From: Cyanobacteria bacterium SZAS-4 | GTDB lineage: Bacteria > Cyanobacteriota > Vampirovibrionia > Obscuribacterales > Obscuribacteraceae | DNA length: 64,000 bases | Assembly: GCA_018266255.1 (NCBI GenBank) | Contig: JAFEAT010000025.1 | Location: 1 to 64,000, forward strand | Reading direction: 5' to 3' | In this document: piece after piece, positions 52,178-60,533 of the stretch | Position numbering within the stretch: position 1 is the first letter of the stretch | Layout: each line of letters begins with the position of its first letter | Program-made: the position numbers and the translations under genes | The notes under the pieces: generated by a model | Told to the model about the DNA's origin: nothing | Seen by the model: the letters and a program-made list of their open reading frames with translations, nothing else | Database searches by the model: none

Positions 52178-52194
52178 CTACTTATGGTCGCTCC

Positions 52195-54786
52195 TTATCT
52201 TCCGGCTCTTCCCATGCCAGCGTTGTTGAACCTTAGGTTCATCAACTGGAGCTGAGGCATTGCTGGTGCTGATACTCTGGTTGTTACCGACTGTAAGGTC
52301 GATTGAATTGACAAAGGCGGGATGCTGGTTGGAGGAACACCAGCGATAGGCGGAACCGAGATTGGTGGAACTGAAATTGGTGGCGCTGAGATAGGCGGAA
52401 CTGAAATTGGTGGCGCTGAGATTGGTGGCGCTGAGATTGGTGGAACCGAAATTGGCGGTAAGGATATTGGAGGAACGGTAATTGGTGGAACTGAAATTGG
52501 TGGCAAGCCTATGGGCGGTACGGTAATAGGCGGTAGACCAATTGGTGGGACGGTGATTGGAGGCACGCCGATTGGAGGCACGCCGATTGGAGGTACTGTT
52601 ATTGGCGGTACGGTAATCGGAGGCGAACCAATTGGCGGTACTGTGATGGGGGGAATCGTTATCGGTGGCAAACCAATCGGAGGTATGGAAATCGGTGGAA
52701 CCGTAACTGGTGGCAACCCGATCGGTGGAACCGTGATGGGCGGTAATCCTCCCAAAATTGGTGGAAAAGCAATCGGAGCCGCGCCGGGTGGAACCGCTCC
52801 CAAAGAACCAAGTGAGCCAAGTGAGCTCAGGAGCGCGGCCTGTGATGTAGGTCCCAATGCAGTTGATAAATTTGAACCTAGAGTTCCACGCAGCAGCGCG
52901 CTGGTCGCGATTGGATCGCTAAGAAATTGATTGGCTGCGATGACTGCGCTGCTGACTGGTGCGATTCCGCCAGGAAGTTGCGGGCCCATCAACACATCGG
53001 AAACAGGTAATTGCGTAAGCGGATTTTCTGGATTGTATTTGTTGCCATTAGCGTTGGGGGCAATCGCTTTGAGTGAGCCGGTCAGCACGCTTGGTGCGGT
53101 GGCAGTAAGTCCCTTTGTTGCGCTAGGACCAATTACCGCTGTAGGAGGCCAATTGCCGACGCTCTCTGGCAGCGGTAAAATCGTTCCAACAGTTGGTCCG
53201 ATGTTGTAACTCATCAAAACAGGCACTCGCAAAATCTGTGCGTTGCTCGCAATTGGTTTGTTAGCAGCAGGATCTGTGAGTGCTTGTTGGATGAGCGATA
53301 CGCTAGGCAATGCGTTCGGAAAACTTGTGACCAACGGGCTATTCATCAAATTTTGGGGATCCGCTGAATAAAGCGTCGTAATAGTCCTGGCCGTTTCGAA
53401 GACGGTAATTCTCGTGTCGCCATTTGAGATCATTGTTGTTGTAACTTTTCCAACAGGGCCGGGTTCGAAAGAACTTGCACCAGCTAAAGGATTGGTGACA
53501 ACATTCGCGGCGTTGCTAACTAAATTGGCGGGACCGGTGCTCGGCGCGTTTAAGAGATTTCCCGCTCGATCAACTGAGTTTGTGATGCCGCCGACCGAGT
53601 TAGTAATATTGCCGACTGAGTTTGTAAGACCGCTGACTGAATTGGTGACGCCACCAACTGCGCTTGTTACGCCGCCGACTGAGTTTGTAATACCGCCGAC
53701 CGAATTGGTGACGCCACCAACTGTGCTTGTTACGCCGCCGACTGAGTTTGTAATACCGCCGACAGAATTTGTGATACCACTAACTGAAGTGACGATGTTA
53801 CCGACTGATTTTGTGACACCACCTACAGTATTTGTCAAATCACCAGTGATACCACTGACCGAGGTGGTTAAACCAGAGACGACTCCGGTTACACCATTGA
53901 GTGTCTGTGACACTGTACCGGTCGCGGTGTGCACGAGATTGGTCGCGCTACCACCAATACCACCAACTAAACCGGCGTTGGATGTGTGTGTCGACGACGT
54001 GTTGGCTGTAGAATTCGTATTAGTAGATGAGGAAGCTGATGAATTCGTTGATGAAGTAGAGGTTGCTGCACCGGTCGACGAAGCGGAGGAATTTCCACCC
54101 GTGGAGGCTTGCGTCATCGCTTTTGTCATCGAGCTAGGCGCGCTCGACACACCAGAGCCATAACTCTTGCCTAGAACGGCTTCAACACCGCCACCCTGAG
54201 GGGCGCCGCCGACCGGATTTTTTGATTGGACTTCCATGACCACACCTGGTTTCAGGTGCACGATGCTATGGTCACTGCGATTCTCTACATCTATAGATCC
54301 TTCCAAAACTGAAATTTTGGAATTGGTCCCAGTTGACTGAACCATCACCGTAGTTCCGCGAATGCGGGCTTGAAGTAAATTTGTCCAGACGTAATATTCT
54401 CGTTTGTCTTTTCTGTTTTTGTCCAATTGGAAAAGAAGTTCGCCACCGATCAAATACACGAGGCGCTGATTTGGCGCAATCGCATAAACCGATTTTTCCC
54501 ATGCTCTCGTTGTTATGTGTCGCCACGAAAGTTGAGCCCACGACTTTTCACCGGTGCCAAGTTGCATTCCTTCTTCGAGCTTGTCGCCAACCTGGGCCTG
54601 CGATGGTTCACCCCAAACTTCTCGGTTCCAATCGATAAAGCCGCGCTTGAAAATGTCGCCTTTGGCTTCGGTAACTTGAGCTGTACTAATCGCATCAACC
54701 GGTGGTGGAGCTGCAAATACAATCGTCTGATTAGCAAATATCGAGAGCGCTGCAATTAGTGGAGCGATGGAGTTTAGTTTATGCAT
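52195..54786 (-). CDS. Secreted FecR-domain protein with heptad (TNSVGGI) and PPI repeats
   Basis: The 863-residue protein has a signal peptide ending VFAA. A FecR domain covers about 35-190 (QVGDKLEEGMQLGTGEKSWA, LIGGELLFQLDK, VLEGSIDVENRSD). A Ser/Thr/Asn linker follows. Then come about 20 heptads of the T-N-S-V-G-G-I/V kind (about 290-430). A globular-like part follows (about 450-640). The tail (about 670-850) is a long PPI-x-V array (PPITVPPIGLPPI). The protein looks like an exported surface fibre or matrix protein anchored or regulated through FecR. The gene is 17 bases upstream of the CHASE2 kinase gene on the same strand. Confidence 0.85.
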   Translation of the reverse strand: MHKLNSIAPLIAALSIFANQTIVFAAPPPVDAISTAQVTEAKGDIFKRGFIDWNREVWGEPSQAQVGDKLEEGMQLGTGEKSWAQLSWRHITTRAWEKSVYAIAPNQRLVYLIGGELLFQLDKNRKDKREYYVWTNLLQARIRGTTVMVQSTGTNSKISVLEGSIDVENRSDHSIVHLKPGVVMEVQSKNPVGGAPQGGGVEAVLGKSYGSGVSSAPSSMTKAMTQASTGGNSSASSTGAATSTSSTNSSASSSTNTNSTANTSSTHTSNAGLVGGIGGSATNLVHTATGTVSQTLNGVTGVVSGLTTSVSGITGDLTNTVGGVTKSVGNIVTSVSGITNSVGGITNSVGGVTSTVGGVTNSVGGITNSVGGVTSAVGGVTNSVSGLTNSVGNITNSVGGITNSVDRAGNLLNAPSTGPANLVSNAANVVTNPLAGASSFEPGPVGKVTTTMISNGDTRITVFETARTITTLYSADPQNLMNSPLVTSFPNALPSVSLIQQALTDPAANKPIASNAQILRVPVLMSYNIGPTVGTILPLPESVGNWPPTAVIGPSATKGLTATAPSVLTGSLKAIAPNANGNKYNPENPLTQLPVSDVLMGPQLPGGIAPVSSAVIAANQFLSDPIATSALLRGTLGSNLSTALGPTSQAALLSSLGSLGSLGAVPPGAAPIAFPPILGGLPPITVPPIGLPPVTVPPISIPPIGLPPITIPPITVPPIGSPPITVPPITVPPIGVPPIGVPPITVPPIGLPPITVPPIGLPPISVPPITVPPISLPPISVPPISAPPISAPPISVPPISAPPISVPPISVPPIAGVPPTSIPPLSIQSTLQSVTTRVSAPAMPQLQLMNLRFNNAGMGRAGR
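52330..52760 (-). repeat. 15-base-unit repeat array encoding PPI motifs
   Basis: On the plus strand the unit reads about attggtggaaccgag with variants, repeated in frame about 28 times. It encodes the proline-rich tail of the FecR-domain protein. Confidence 0.85.
53570..53880 (-). repeat. 21-base-unit repeat array encoding TNSVGGI heptads
   Basis: Units of 21 bases (on the plus strand close to gccgccgactgagtttgtaat) recur in frame and encode seven-residue repeats in the middle of the FecR-domain protein. Some neighbouring pairs of units are nearly identical, which suggests recent duplication. Confidence 0.85.
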
Positions 54787-55408
54787 GGCTCAATCCTGTT
54801 GTTTCGACGTGAAAAGTCGGGCGCACTGAGTCGAAAGCTACTGATGAGTAGCCGTTTAATGCAATCAATTTCGAGAATCTACTTTGGATAAATTGGATGG
54901 ATTCCAAATTTTAATTGCATACTATGAGCAACGTCGTGTTATCCGTATAATTCCGAACATTTGAGATTCCATCGGCTTATCGAATTGATTTGTTCGAATC
55001 AATTTGCAATGCAACAACAAACTTATTATAGGTTATCCAATTGATTTGTTGGAAGGAATTTTCATACGATCAAATAAATCATCGTTTCCGCATGGCTTAT
55101 CACGCCGCTGGAAAGACTTGCTATGCCTGAAGTTCGATGATGCTGTCGATAATCGTCTGCGTACAAAATTGCCTTGTTCTAGTGTCATCAGTTTGGTTGA
55201 TTTTCTGAGGTTTTTTGCTTTGGCATCATCAAGTTGGACAAGGTCTCACTATAGATGGTGTCATTCATAAGAGCTATAGCGATCACCCTTAGATGTATCA
55301 CTATAAAGTGTGATCTGTGCGTCAATGCTGATTCTCTAGGCTTCTCACACCGTTAATGCGTAATGTCAACGCTTTTTCAGTTCAGTTGCAACCAAAAGAG
55401 GGGAAAAT
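54787..55408. other. 622-base AT-rich gap between divergent genes
   Basis: No convincing gene: the one plus-strand frame (55004-55270) has no ribosome site. The 12-mer aattgatttgtt occurs at 54983-54994 and 55030-55041, and AATTGATT/AATCAATT form an inverted repeat at 54983-55004. The gap separates the FecR-domain gene from the LRV gene and should hold both promoters, and perhaps operators for the nearby regulators. Confidence 0.55.
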
Positions 55409-55843
55409 ATGACCAATAAACAAGCTCTATCTACCGATTGCGATGGCGTTTATTTTTCAACTTCGCTAATTGATTACACTGAATTTTTGGAAGCTATGGA
55501 TCAACTCTGTGAAGACCCCGGATCGCAGTATGCGCCAGCTTTTATATTGCGTCAGCTCTTGCAATGTTGTGACACCGAGATGCTCATTGATATTGTTGAT
55601 AATCCTAAGACATGCCAAAAAATTTTGGAAGGTCTTTCCAAAATTCAAAACCTTGATGTTCGATTTGCGATGGCAGAAAATCACAATTTGGATTTTAATA
55701 TACTTTCGAATCTGGCTGATGATGAGAATCCGTATGTTGCGATGAGAGCTCAGCAAACAGTTGAGAGGCTAAAAAGTATTAGTATAGGAGAAACGGTGTT
55801 GACACTAAATGTGCCGTCAAGAATTTCCAGACAAGTTTCTTAG
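55409..55843 (+). CDS. Leucine-rich-repeat-variant (LRV/HEAT-like) protein
   Basis: The 144-residue protein has AGAGGGG upstream. Its second half carries the LRV-type unit LDVRFAMAENHNLDFNILSN, followed by ADDENPYVAMRAQQTVERL. The same unit occurs in the gene at 58018-58497 (DVRYALAENHNLSDEILNRL), so they are paralogues. LRV units form helical scaffolds that bind proteins. No signal peptide is present. It ends 13 bases before the ATG of the secreted protein at 55857, so they are probably co-transcribed. Confidence 0.8.
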   Translation: MTNKQALSTDCDGVYFSTSLIDYTEFLEAMDQLCEDPGSQYAPAFILRQLLQCCDTEMLIDIVDNPKTCQKILEGLSKIQNLDVRFAMAENHNLDFNILSNLADDENPYVAMRAQQTVERLKSISIGETVLTLNVPSRISRQVS

Positions 55844-55856
55844 TGGATTTGAGAAG

Positions 55857-56753
55857 ATGACAAATATTCTAAAAACTGTTTTCAGTGGTGTCGACTGTGA
55901 TAGACGTTACGGTGTCGGTGCTGTGGCGCTGGCGGTAACGTTAACCCTGTGTGGGCTTAGTTCCCGGGCGCAGTCCCAAGACCTGAAAGTGGGAGTTTCC
56001 CAGACCGAACCTAACAAAATCGCTTTCGGCACTGTTGGATTCGGCTCTCTCGAATTCGGCGCCGGAAAATCGCCCGCTGGGAAATCCGGCACTGAAAAAT
56101 CTGGCAGTGTGAAATTCGACACAGAGAAATCTGGCAGTGTGAAATTCGACACAGAGAAATCGGACGCTGTAAAATCCGGCACTCTAGGATCCAGTTCTGT
56201 ACTCAAAGGGTCAGTCAAATCTGTTGCTGACGCAGTTTGGAAACAAGTTGGCGCAGACGAAATTAGACTAGAGTCTGGTTTGCTGCTTCTGCATCCTGCC
56301 GCGGCCTTGCGTGTCTCGACTGCACATGGCAGCGTTATCGTGCAAAAGAACTGCGCTGTGCTCGTATCAGCAGAACCAAAAATCTCGCACTTTCTGGTAT
56401 TGTTCGATACTTGGTCTCGTGGTGTCACTGTTATCACCGACAAGCATTCTCGAAAGGTTGTCTCTGGTTCAGAGATGGCCGTTGTGCAAGTGGCGACCTC
56501 TGACGAAGCCCTTCAGGAGCTGGTTCAGGACGGATTGCGGCGCCGGCATGTCAAAGTTGTGGAGGACACTTCCAACCAATTTATCGCAACAGATCAATTT
56601 TCAATACCGGATGCGATTCTTAAGCAGTCGGTGCTTTCTGCACTCGCACGGTCCTCCGAAAAATCTGACCGTAGTATGTATGAGCATCTTGTTAAAGTTG
56701 CTGCAGCCATCTCTGTGACTGGTTCGCCTGAACCTTACACAACGCACGAGTAG
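55857..56753 (+). CDS. Secreted FecR-like protein with charged repeat
   Basis: The ATG at 55857 follows GAGAAG and gives about 298 residues; the frame stays open to 55809. A signal peptide (YGVGAVALAVTLTLCGLSSRAQ) is followed by a Gly/Lys/Ser/Glu region with VKFDTEKSGS repeats. A FecR-like domain follows at about 130-220 of the mature region (IRLESGLLLLHPAAALRVST, GSVIVQKNCAVLVSAEP, SRKVVSGSEMAVVQV). The C-terminus is helical. It is the third FecR-like exported protein within 11 kb. A standard terminator follows at 56806. Confidence 0.68.
   Translation: MTNILKTVFSGVDCDRRYGVGAVALAVTLTLCGLSSRAQSQDLKVGVSQTEPNKIAFGTVGFGSLEFGAGKSPAGKSGTEKSGSVKFDTEKSGSVKFDTEKSDAVKSGTLGSSSVLKGSVKSVADAVWKQVGADEIRLESGLLLLHPAAALRVSTAHGSVIVQKNCAVLVSAEPKISHFLVLFDTWSRGVTVITDKHSRKVVSGSEMAVVQVATSDEALQELVQDGLRRRHVKVVEDTSNQFIATDQFSIPDAILKQSVLSALARSSEKSDRSMYEHLVKVAAAISVTGSPEPYTTHE
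56101..56160 (+). repeat. Exact 30-bp tandem duplication
   Basis: The 30 bases at 56101-56130 are identical to those at 56131-56160. The duplication is in frame and doubles a ten-residue Lys/Asp/Ser/Gly unit; its exactness shows it is recent. Confidence 0.95.
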
Positions 56754-56805
56754 CCAGTCATCCTTTGCCTTAGTCATCCATTGTGCTATCCGTGTCTTAA
56801 TAAAG

Positions 56806-56832
56806 CCCTTGCTACTTGTAGCGAGGGTTTTT
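56806..56832 (+). terminator. Rho-independent terminator
   Basis: CCCTTGCTAC pairs with GTAGCGAGGG (one G-T pair) over a very short loop, followed by five T. It ends the secreted FecR-like gene. Confidence 0.85.
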
Positions 56833-56973
56833 CTATTACCTTTCGGGTCGTTATTGCCTTGAACATCGAAGTTCTTAACGCTAACAAATTGACGCAGATC
56901 GCCAATCAGGCAGATCTTGCATCAACTTGTTTTCTTCAGCTTAGCTAGATACGCGTGTCCGCTGCTAAATGGC

Positions 56974-56989
56974 GCCTTGGGATCAAGGC
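56974..56989. other. Hairpin over the stop codon of the Lys-rich-tail gene
   Basis: GCCTTG and CAAGGC pair over a four-base loop and cover the TGA stop codon of the minus-strand gene. No T-run follows. Confidence 0.5.
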
Positions 56990-57912
56990 ACTAAAGAGAG
57001 CATTGGTTTTGTTGAATGACTTTCTCTTTGATTGTTCTTTCTGGCGGTTTTTTCTTTCTTTGGTGTCGGGGCTTTGGCCACCTTCGCCGCTTTAGCTCCT
57101 CTTTTCTTGACTGGTGGCACTGCTTGGCCCAATTGCATATCTTCGAGATTGATTTTTTCTTCCGCGGCCACCTTGCGTTCCGTTTTCTTTCGAGGTTTTC
57201 TGGCGTTTTTTGGCGCGGGCTGTGAGTCAGCGGTTTCGGTGATCAACGGTGCGCCTTGAATTTCTGGAGGCGTCGCTTCCCAGCCAATCGCCAGCATTTG
57301 ATTTTCTGTTGCACCACCGGTTTCTTCCAACAACATTTGTTCTTGCAGTCGGTGGGCATATCGTTCCTGCTCGGTGATGTATTGTAGGCGATAGCTGTCG
57401 CTTTCTTTGTCCGGCAGCGCTAGCATCTGTTGTGGTGCTGGTCCAGGAAGGGCGTTGTTAGAATTAAACAGAACGAATTTTCCAACCATGCGATCTTTCA
57501 CGGAGGCGGCCATGAACGTCGTCAGGCAGTCAAGTTCAGCGCCCATTCCGTATGGGGTCAATTCAAAGGCGCCACCAACAACTGGATCCTGTTTGAGCAA
57601 TTCCAGGTATGCGGTGTCTGAGCTGGTGTGTCGTGAATATCTGTCTGTAACCTGAAATTCGCATGTGTTTTCTCTGTCGTTATGCCAGTAGAAGTGCCCC
57701 ATCCGATTTGCTTGCTTAATTCTGTTCAAACAAAATGACGCTTGAATTTGGCCCCGCAAGCAGTTGTCGTGATGAACTCTCGCCATCTCCTGGCTTGTGC
57801 CTTTCTGCATGCGCATTTGTTGTAGGCGCACTTTCGAGGAGGTGTCGTACGTTGTGTTGATTTCGATGGAGGTGCTCATATCAGTGATGATGGTTGTGAT
57901 TGTTTCTATCAT
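56983..57912 (-). CDS. Hypothetical protein with Lys/Ala/Pro-rich C-terminal tail
   Basis: The ATG at 57912 with AGAGGG upstream gives about 309 residues; an earlier ATG at 57939 lacks a ribosome site. The first 200 residues look globular (ARVHHDNCLRGQIQASFCLN, RMGHFYWHNDRENTCEFQV, GAFELTPYGMGAELDCLTTF). The last 90 are Lys/Ala/Pro-rich (KNARKPRKKTERK, KKRGAKAAKVAKAPTPKKEK), as in histone-H1-like or nucleic-acid-binding tails. There is no signal peptide. A DNA- or RNA-binding role is possible from the tail only. No family is recognised. Confidence 0.68.
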   Translation of the reverse strand: MIETITTIITDMSTSIEINTTYDTSSKVRLQQMRMQKGTSQEMARVHHDNCLRGQIQASFCLNRIKQANRMGHFYWHNDRENTCEFQVTDRYSRHTSSDTAYLELLKQDPVVGGAFELTPYGMGAELDCLTTFMAASVKDRMVGKFVLFNSNNALPGPAPQQMLALPDKESDSYRLQYITEQERYAHRLQEQMLLEETGGATENQMLAIGWEATPPEIQGAPLITETADSQPAPKNARKPRKKTERKVAAEEKINLEDMQLGQAVPPVKKRGAKAAKVAKAPTPKKEKTARKNNQRESHSTKPMLSLVP

Positions 57913-58017
57913 AGTAGTGACCCTCTGATTGTGTGCCATTCAAGGCATGTCGTTTAGTGCGCGACTATTGTGTTGGATTCGATTTTTGAAACGTGTCTTC
58001 TCTTGTGAAGCGCGTGT

Positions 58018-58497
58018 TTAAGCTAGTAATGCCAGTAAATCCTTTGCTCGCAACCGTGTCCCGAATGCGACATGAAGGACCTCAGTGACGGATGCTGTAC
58101 TCAATCGTGTCAACGTTTTTTCGGCACGGTCGGCGACTAGTGGATGCGAATCGTTTTTCAGCCGATTTAGAATTTCATCGCTGAGATTGTGATTCTCAGC
58201 AAGCGCATAGCGAACATCCGCATCAGCATCATTAATGAGCGTCTCTAGCACAGCACGAGGTGTCGAAGAGTTTTCGGCAACGGCGGTGCGAATGACAGCG
58301 CTTGGATGATGAGCAAGTTGCTCTAAGATCGCTTTAGGTAGGGCTGTGTTTTCAGCGACTCTTAGAAGCAGATTGATTGAGTCTTTGTCCTGACCGAATA
58401 GTGCGGACATGTCGACTTCGTGCTCGAGGAAGTCACCAAGAAATTCCGAGTCAGCAATTAAAGTTTCTGGGTTCCGAGTGTAGGAAAAATTTTCCAT
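58018..58497 (-). CDS. LRV/HEAT-like repeat protein, paralogue of the gene at 55409
   Basis: The ATG at 58497 with GGAGGA seven bases before it gives about 159 residues; the frame is open to 58659. Three LRV-type units are visible: NLLLRVAENTALPKAILEQL, AVIRTAVAENSSTPRAVLET and ADVRYALAENHNLSDEILNR. The C-terminus is LTRLSTASVTEVLHVAFGTR, similar to the end of the paralogue. It is a helical scaffold for binding a protein partner. Two 19-base direct repeats lie upstream. Confidence 0.82.
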   Translation of the reverse strand: MENFSYTRNPETLIADSEFLGDFLEHEVDMSALFGQDKDSINLLLRVAENTALPKAILEQLAHHPSAVIRTAVAENSSTPRAVLETLINDADADVRYALAENHNLSDEILNRLKNDSHPLVADRAEKTLTRLSTASVTEVLHVAFGTRLRAKDLLALLA

Positions 58498-58574
58498 GAC
58501 AGTATCCTCCAGAGTCGAAGCCGTGATCTGAACTTGCGAGTTGTGTGCTTCCGTTCTTATTTCAACACGCTCGT

Positions 58575-58614
58575 TTCCAACACTGCAATTGGAGATTCCA
58601 ACACTGCAATTGGA
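58575..58614. repeat. Two 19-bp direct repeats, 21 bases apart, upstream of the LRV gene
   Basis: ttccaacactgcaattgga occurs at 58575-58593 and 58596-58614. The 21-base step places both copies on the same face of the helix, as operators often are. They are also in frame with an upstream extension of the gene, where they would encode repeated SNCSVG; the ribosome site favours the shorter gene. Confidence 0.65.
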
Positions 58615-58653
58615 CATTCGCGCCAGCCATGAAATGGTGGAATGGTTGCGTGT

Positions 58654-58676
58654 GTACAAGGACTTAGTCCTTGTAC
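58654..58676. other. Perfect hairpin directly after the stop of the Ala/Gly-rich kinase-like gene
   Basis: GTACAAGGACT and AGTCCTTGTAC are exact reverse complements around one base, three bases after the stop codon of the minus-strand gene. There is no T-run. It may be a dimeric operator for the LRV gene below or a 3'-end hairpin. Confidence 0.6.
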
Positions 58677-58679
58677 GCC

Positions 58680-60533
58680 CTAGTCGTTGTAGCGTTCGAG
58701 GATGCGATCTACAAGCGCTTCCTGCGTCTCAAGCTCGAATTTTGGAACTAAACGAGGAACACGCACTGCATCGTAATCAATCAAGTAGATCTTGCCATTG
58801 TCAGGATCTATTCCCAGTTGCTTAGCGCCATGCATTTTGAAGTCATTGTCCCAGAATTTATATTTGCCGTCCTCGTTTATTAGTCTGTCGAAATCGCGAA
58901 TTTCCTCTCTGCTGACAGGCGAAAAGAGTCTCTTCTGAACGAAGTATGTCACGGCTGTATCATCAAGTTCGATGGTTTGCGGTTTTCGCAGCATAGGCCC
59001 ATCGAAAGGTCTTATTCCGTCTGGAGTTCGGAATTCGCGAGTGCCCCAAGTTGGATCCCAACCGTGGTCTGTGATCTTGAGGATGCTTCTGTCAGGCAGT
59101 TCAAAAGAGATGTTGTCGACGCCGCTATTGAAATATCGTACCGGTGTTTTGAAGTGTCGCATTGCTTGGGCAATGGCAGTTCTGTCGTGAGTGTTTTCGA
59201 TGTGCTTTGGAGTTCTCGGGCTCAAAAGAAAATCTGAGACATTGTCTAACTTTACTGGTTCGGATTCGCCCGGTCGCAGCGTCGTTGGCGCAGTGTCTGT
59301 AAACCGCAGCAGCCCCGTTTGATCCTGTGTGACATACACGCTCTGAGCAGTTTTCATAATGTGTTTAGTCATTAATCCTTCAGGCAACTGACTCGGGTTG
59401 CACGTCGCTAGCAAATCAGCTGCGCCGGCGTTGATAGCCACTTTTGAAGTGCTGCCTTTCGCCGCTTCGAGATGCTGAATCAGCATATTTTGTTTGGGGC
59501 CAAGGGCACCAGATGCAGTGACCTCACGAACCGGCGTAAGAACGAATTGGGAAGGATTGCTGCGCAGCGCTTCTATCACGTGTTGATCGCTGTTCACTAA
59601 TTGAAATTCACGAGAATTTGTGCCCGGAAAATTGCGTTGCAAAATATTGGTGACATTTGGTTGTTCTGCTTTTTCGGAAGAGCGGTCGGCCGCCGGCTGC
59701 TGACGTTCTATCGCTGATGCTCGAACACTAGTCATTCTTGCCCCAGGTCCTGCAGCAATCATATCCGTGACACCAGTCAATGCTGCACTCGTGAGGACCT
59801 TCTTAAAATCAAACTTCTCGCCAGCTTCTCTCTGTCTATTAATTTCGTGAACGCTTCCTGCTGATACACCGAATACTCCACCCGTTGCAACAGTGGACCA
59901 AAATGGACTGTTTCGGAGAGCACCACTGGTGATGCCATTGATTCCACTCAACGCTCCGTGGGCGAGTCCGAAAGTAATTACATCTGATGCCAACGCAGTA
60001 CGATTGAAAGACTGGTCGAGAATTCTGGTCACGCCTGCGCTAGCGCTGTAACCATCACCGTCTGCGAATGTCTGCCTAGTTAGAGCACTGTCTATCAAAC
60101 GAGAAGAGACTCCCAAGCTGACAGCTTTGCTTGCGATGCCCAAGTCTTTGGCACCCAAGTAATCAAAACTGCCTTTGATTCCGAGTCCCTTTACGGCACC
60201 GAGACCACCATCGACAAGTTGGTTTGAAATTGAATCGCCAGGCTTAGCTTGATCCAAAGCGTAGGCGAATCCAGAAATCACATATCCGACTTTGGCTGGA
60301 ATGAACAGTCCCGCTGTTTTAACCATTCCAGAGCCGTACTGGGTTACCTGTTGGTCAAAGTGCATCGCCTGTTTGTCGGCATCGATTATGGATTTAGCCT
60401 CAGCTGCTAATTTGTTAGCGGTTGTTGTGTCGCCTTTCCTGACGGCTTCACTGAGTTGGTCGTTCAATTGCTCGACCGGTTTGAGGGTATTTCCTCGGCC
60501 CAAACTTGTCAGCGCTGAGACGGCATAGCCCAA
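58680..60533 (-). CDS. Ala/Gly-rich protein with C-terminal kinase-like region; start unclear
   Basis: The last clear start is a TTG at 60533, giving 617 residues, but the frame is open and looks coding up to the stop at 60735-60737 without ATG, GTG or TTG. Residues about 60-260 are Ala/Gly-rich helices (GLFIPAKVGYVISGFAYALD, ITFGLAHGALSGINGITSG, ATGGVFGVSAGS). The C-terminal 170 residues resemble a divergent protein-kinase-like fold: FELPDRSILKIT (possible beta-3 lysine) and WDNDFKMHGAKQLG with DNGKIYLIDYDAV (possible catalytic loop and metal-binding Asp). The usual Asn of the loop is Gln. The domain order parallels the EEP protein at 16485. Confidence 0.7.
   Translation of the reverse strand: MGYAVSALTSLGRGNTLKPVEQLNDQLSEAVRKGDTTTANKLAAEAKSIIDADKQAMHFDQQVTQYGSGMVKTAGLFIPAKVGYVISGFAYALDQAKPGDSISNQLVDGGLGAVKGLGIKGSFDYLGAKDLGIASKAVSLGVSSRLIDSALTRQTFADGDGYSASAGVTRILDQSFNRTALASDVITFGLAHGALSGINGITSGALRNSPFWSTVATGGVFGVSAGSVHEINRQREAGEKFDFKKVLTSAALTGVTDMIAAGPGARMTSVRASAIERQQPAADRSSEKAEQPNVTNILQRNFPGTNSREFQLVNSDQHVIEALRSNPSQFVLTPVREVTASGALGPKQNMLIQHLEAAKGSTSKVAINAGAADLLATCNPSQLPEGLMTKHIMKTAQSVYVTQDQTGLLRFTDTAPTTLRPGESEPVKLDNVSDFLLSPRTPKHIENTHDRTAIAQAMRHFKTPVRYFNSGVDNISFELPDRSILKITDHGWDPTWGTREFRTPDGIRPFDGPMLRKPQTIELDDTAVTYFVQKRLFSPVSREEIRDFDRLINEDGKYKFWDNDFKMHGAKQLGIDPDNGKIYLIDYDAVRVPRLVPKFELETQEALVDRILERYND

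Noticed and set aside
52330..53880. Regularly spaced repeats as a possible CRISPR array
   Set aside because: The repeats are in-frame coding units of 15 and 21 bases without unique spacers between them, and no cas gene is present.
53414..54163. A 249-codon plus-strand frame within the FecR-domain gene, and another at 52322-52930
   Set aside because: Both are antisense to repeat arrays of 21 and 15 bases, which remain open in several frames by chance of composition.
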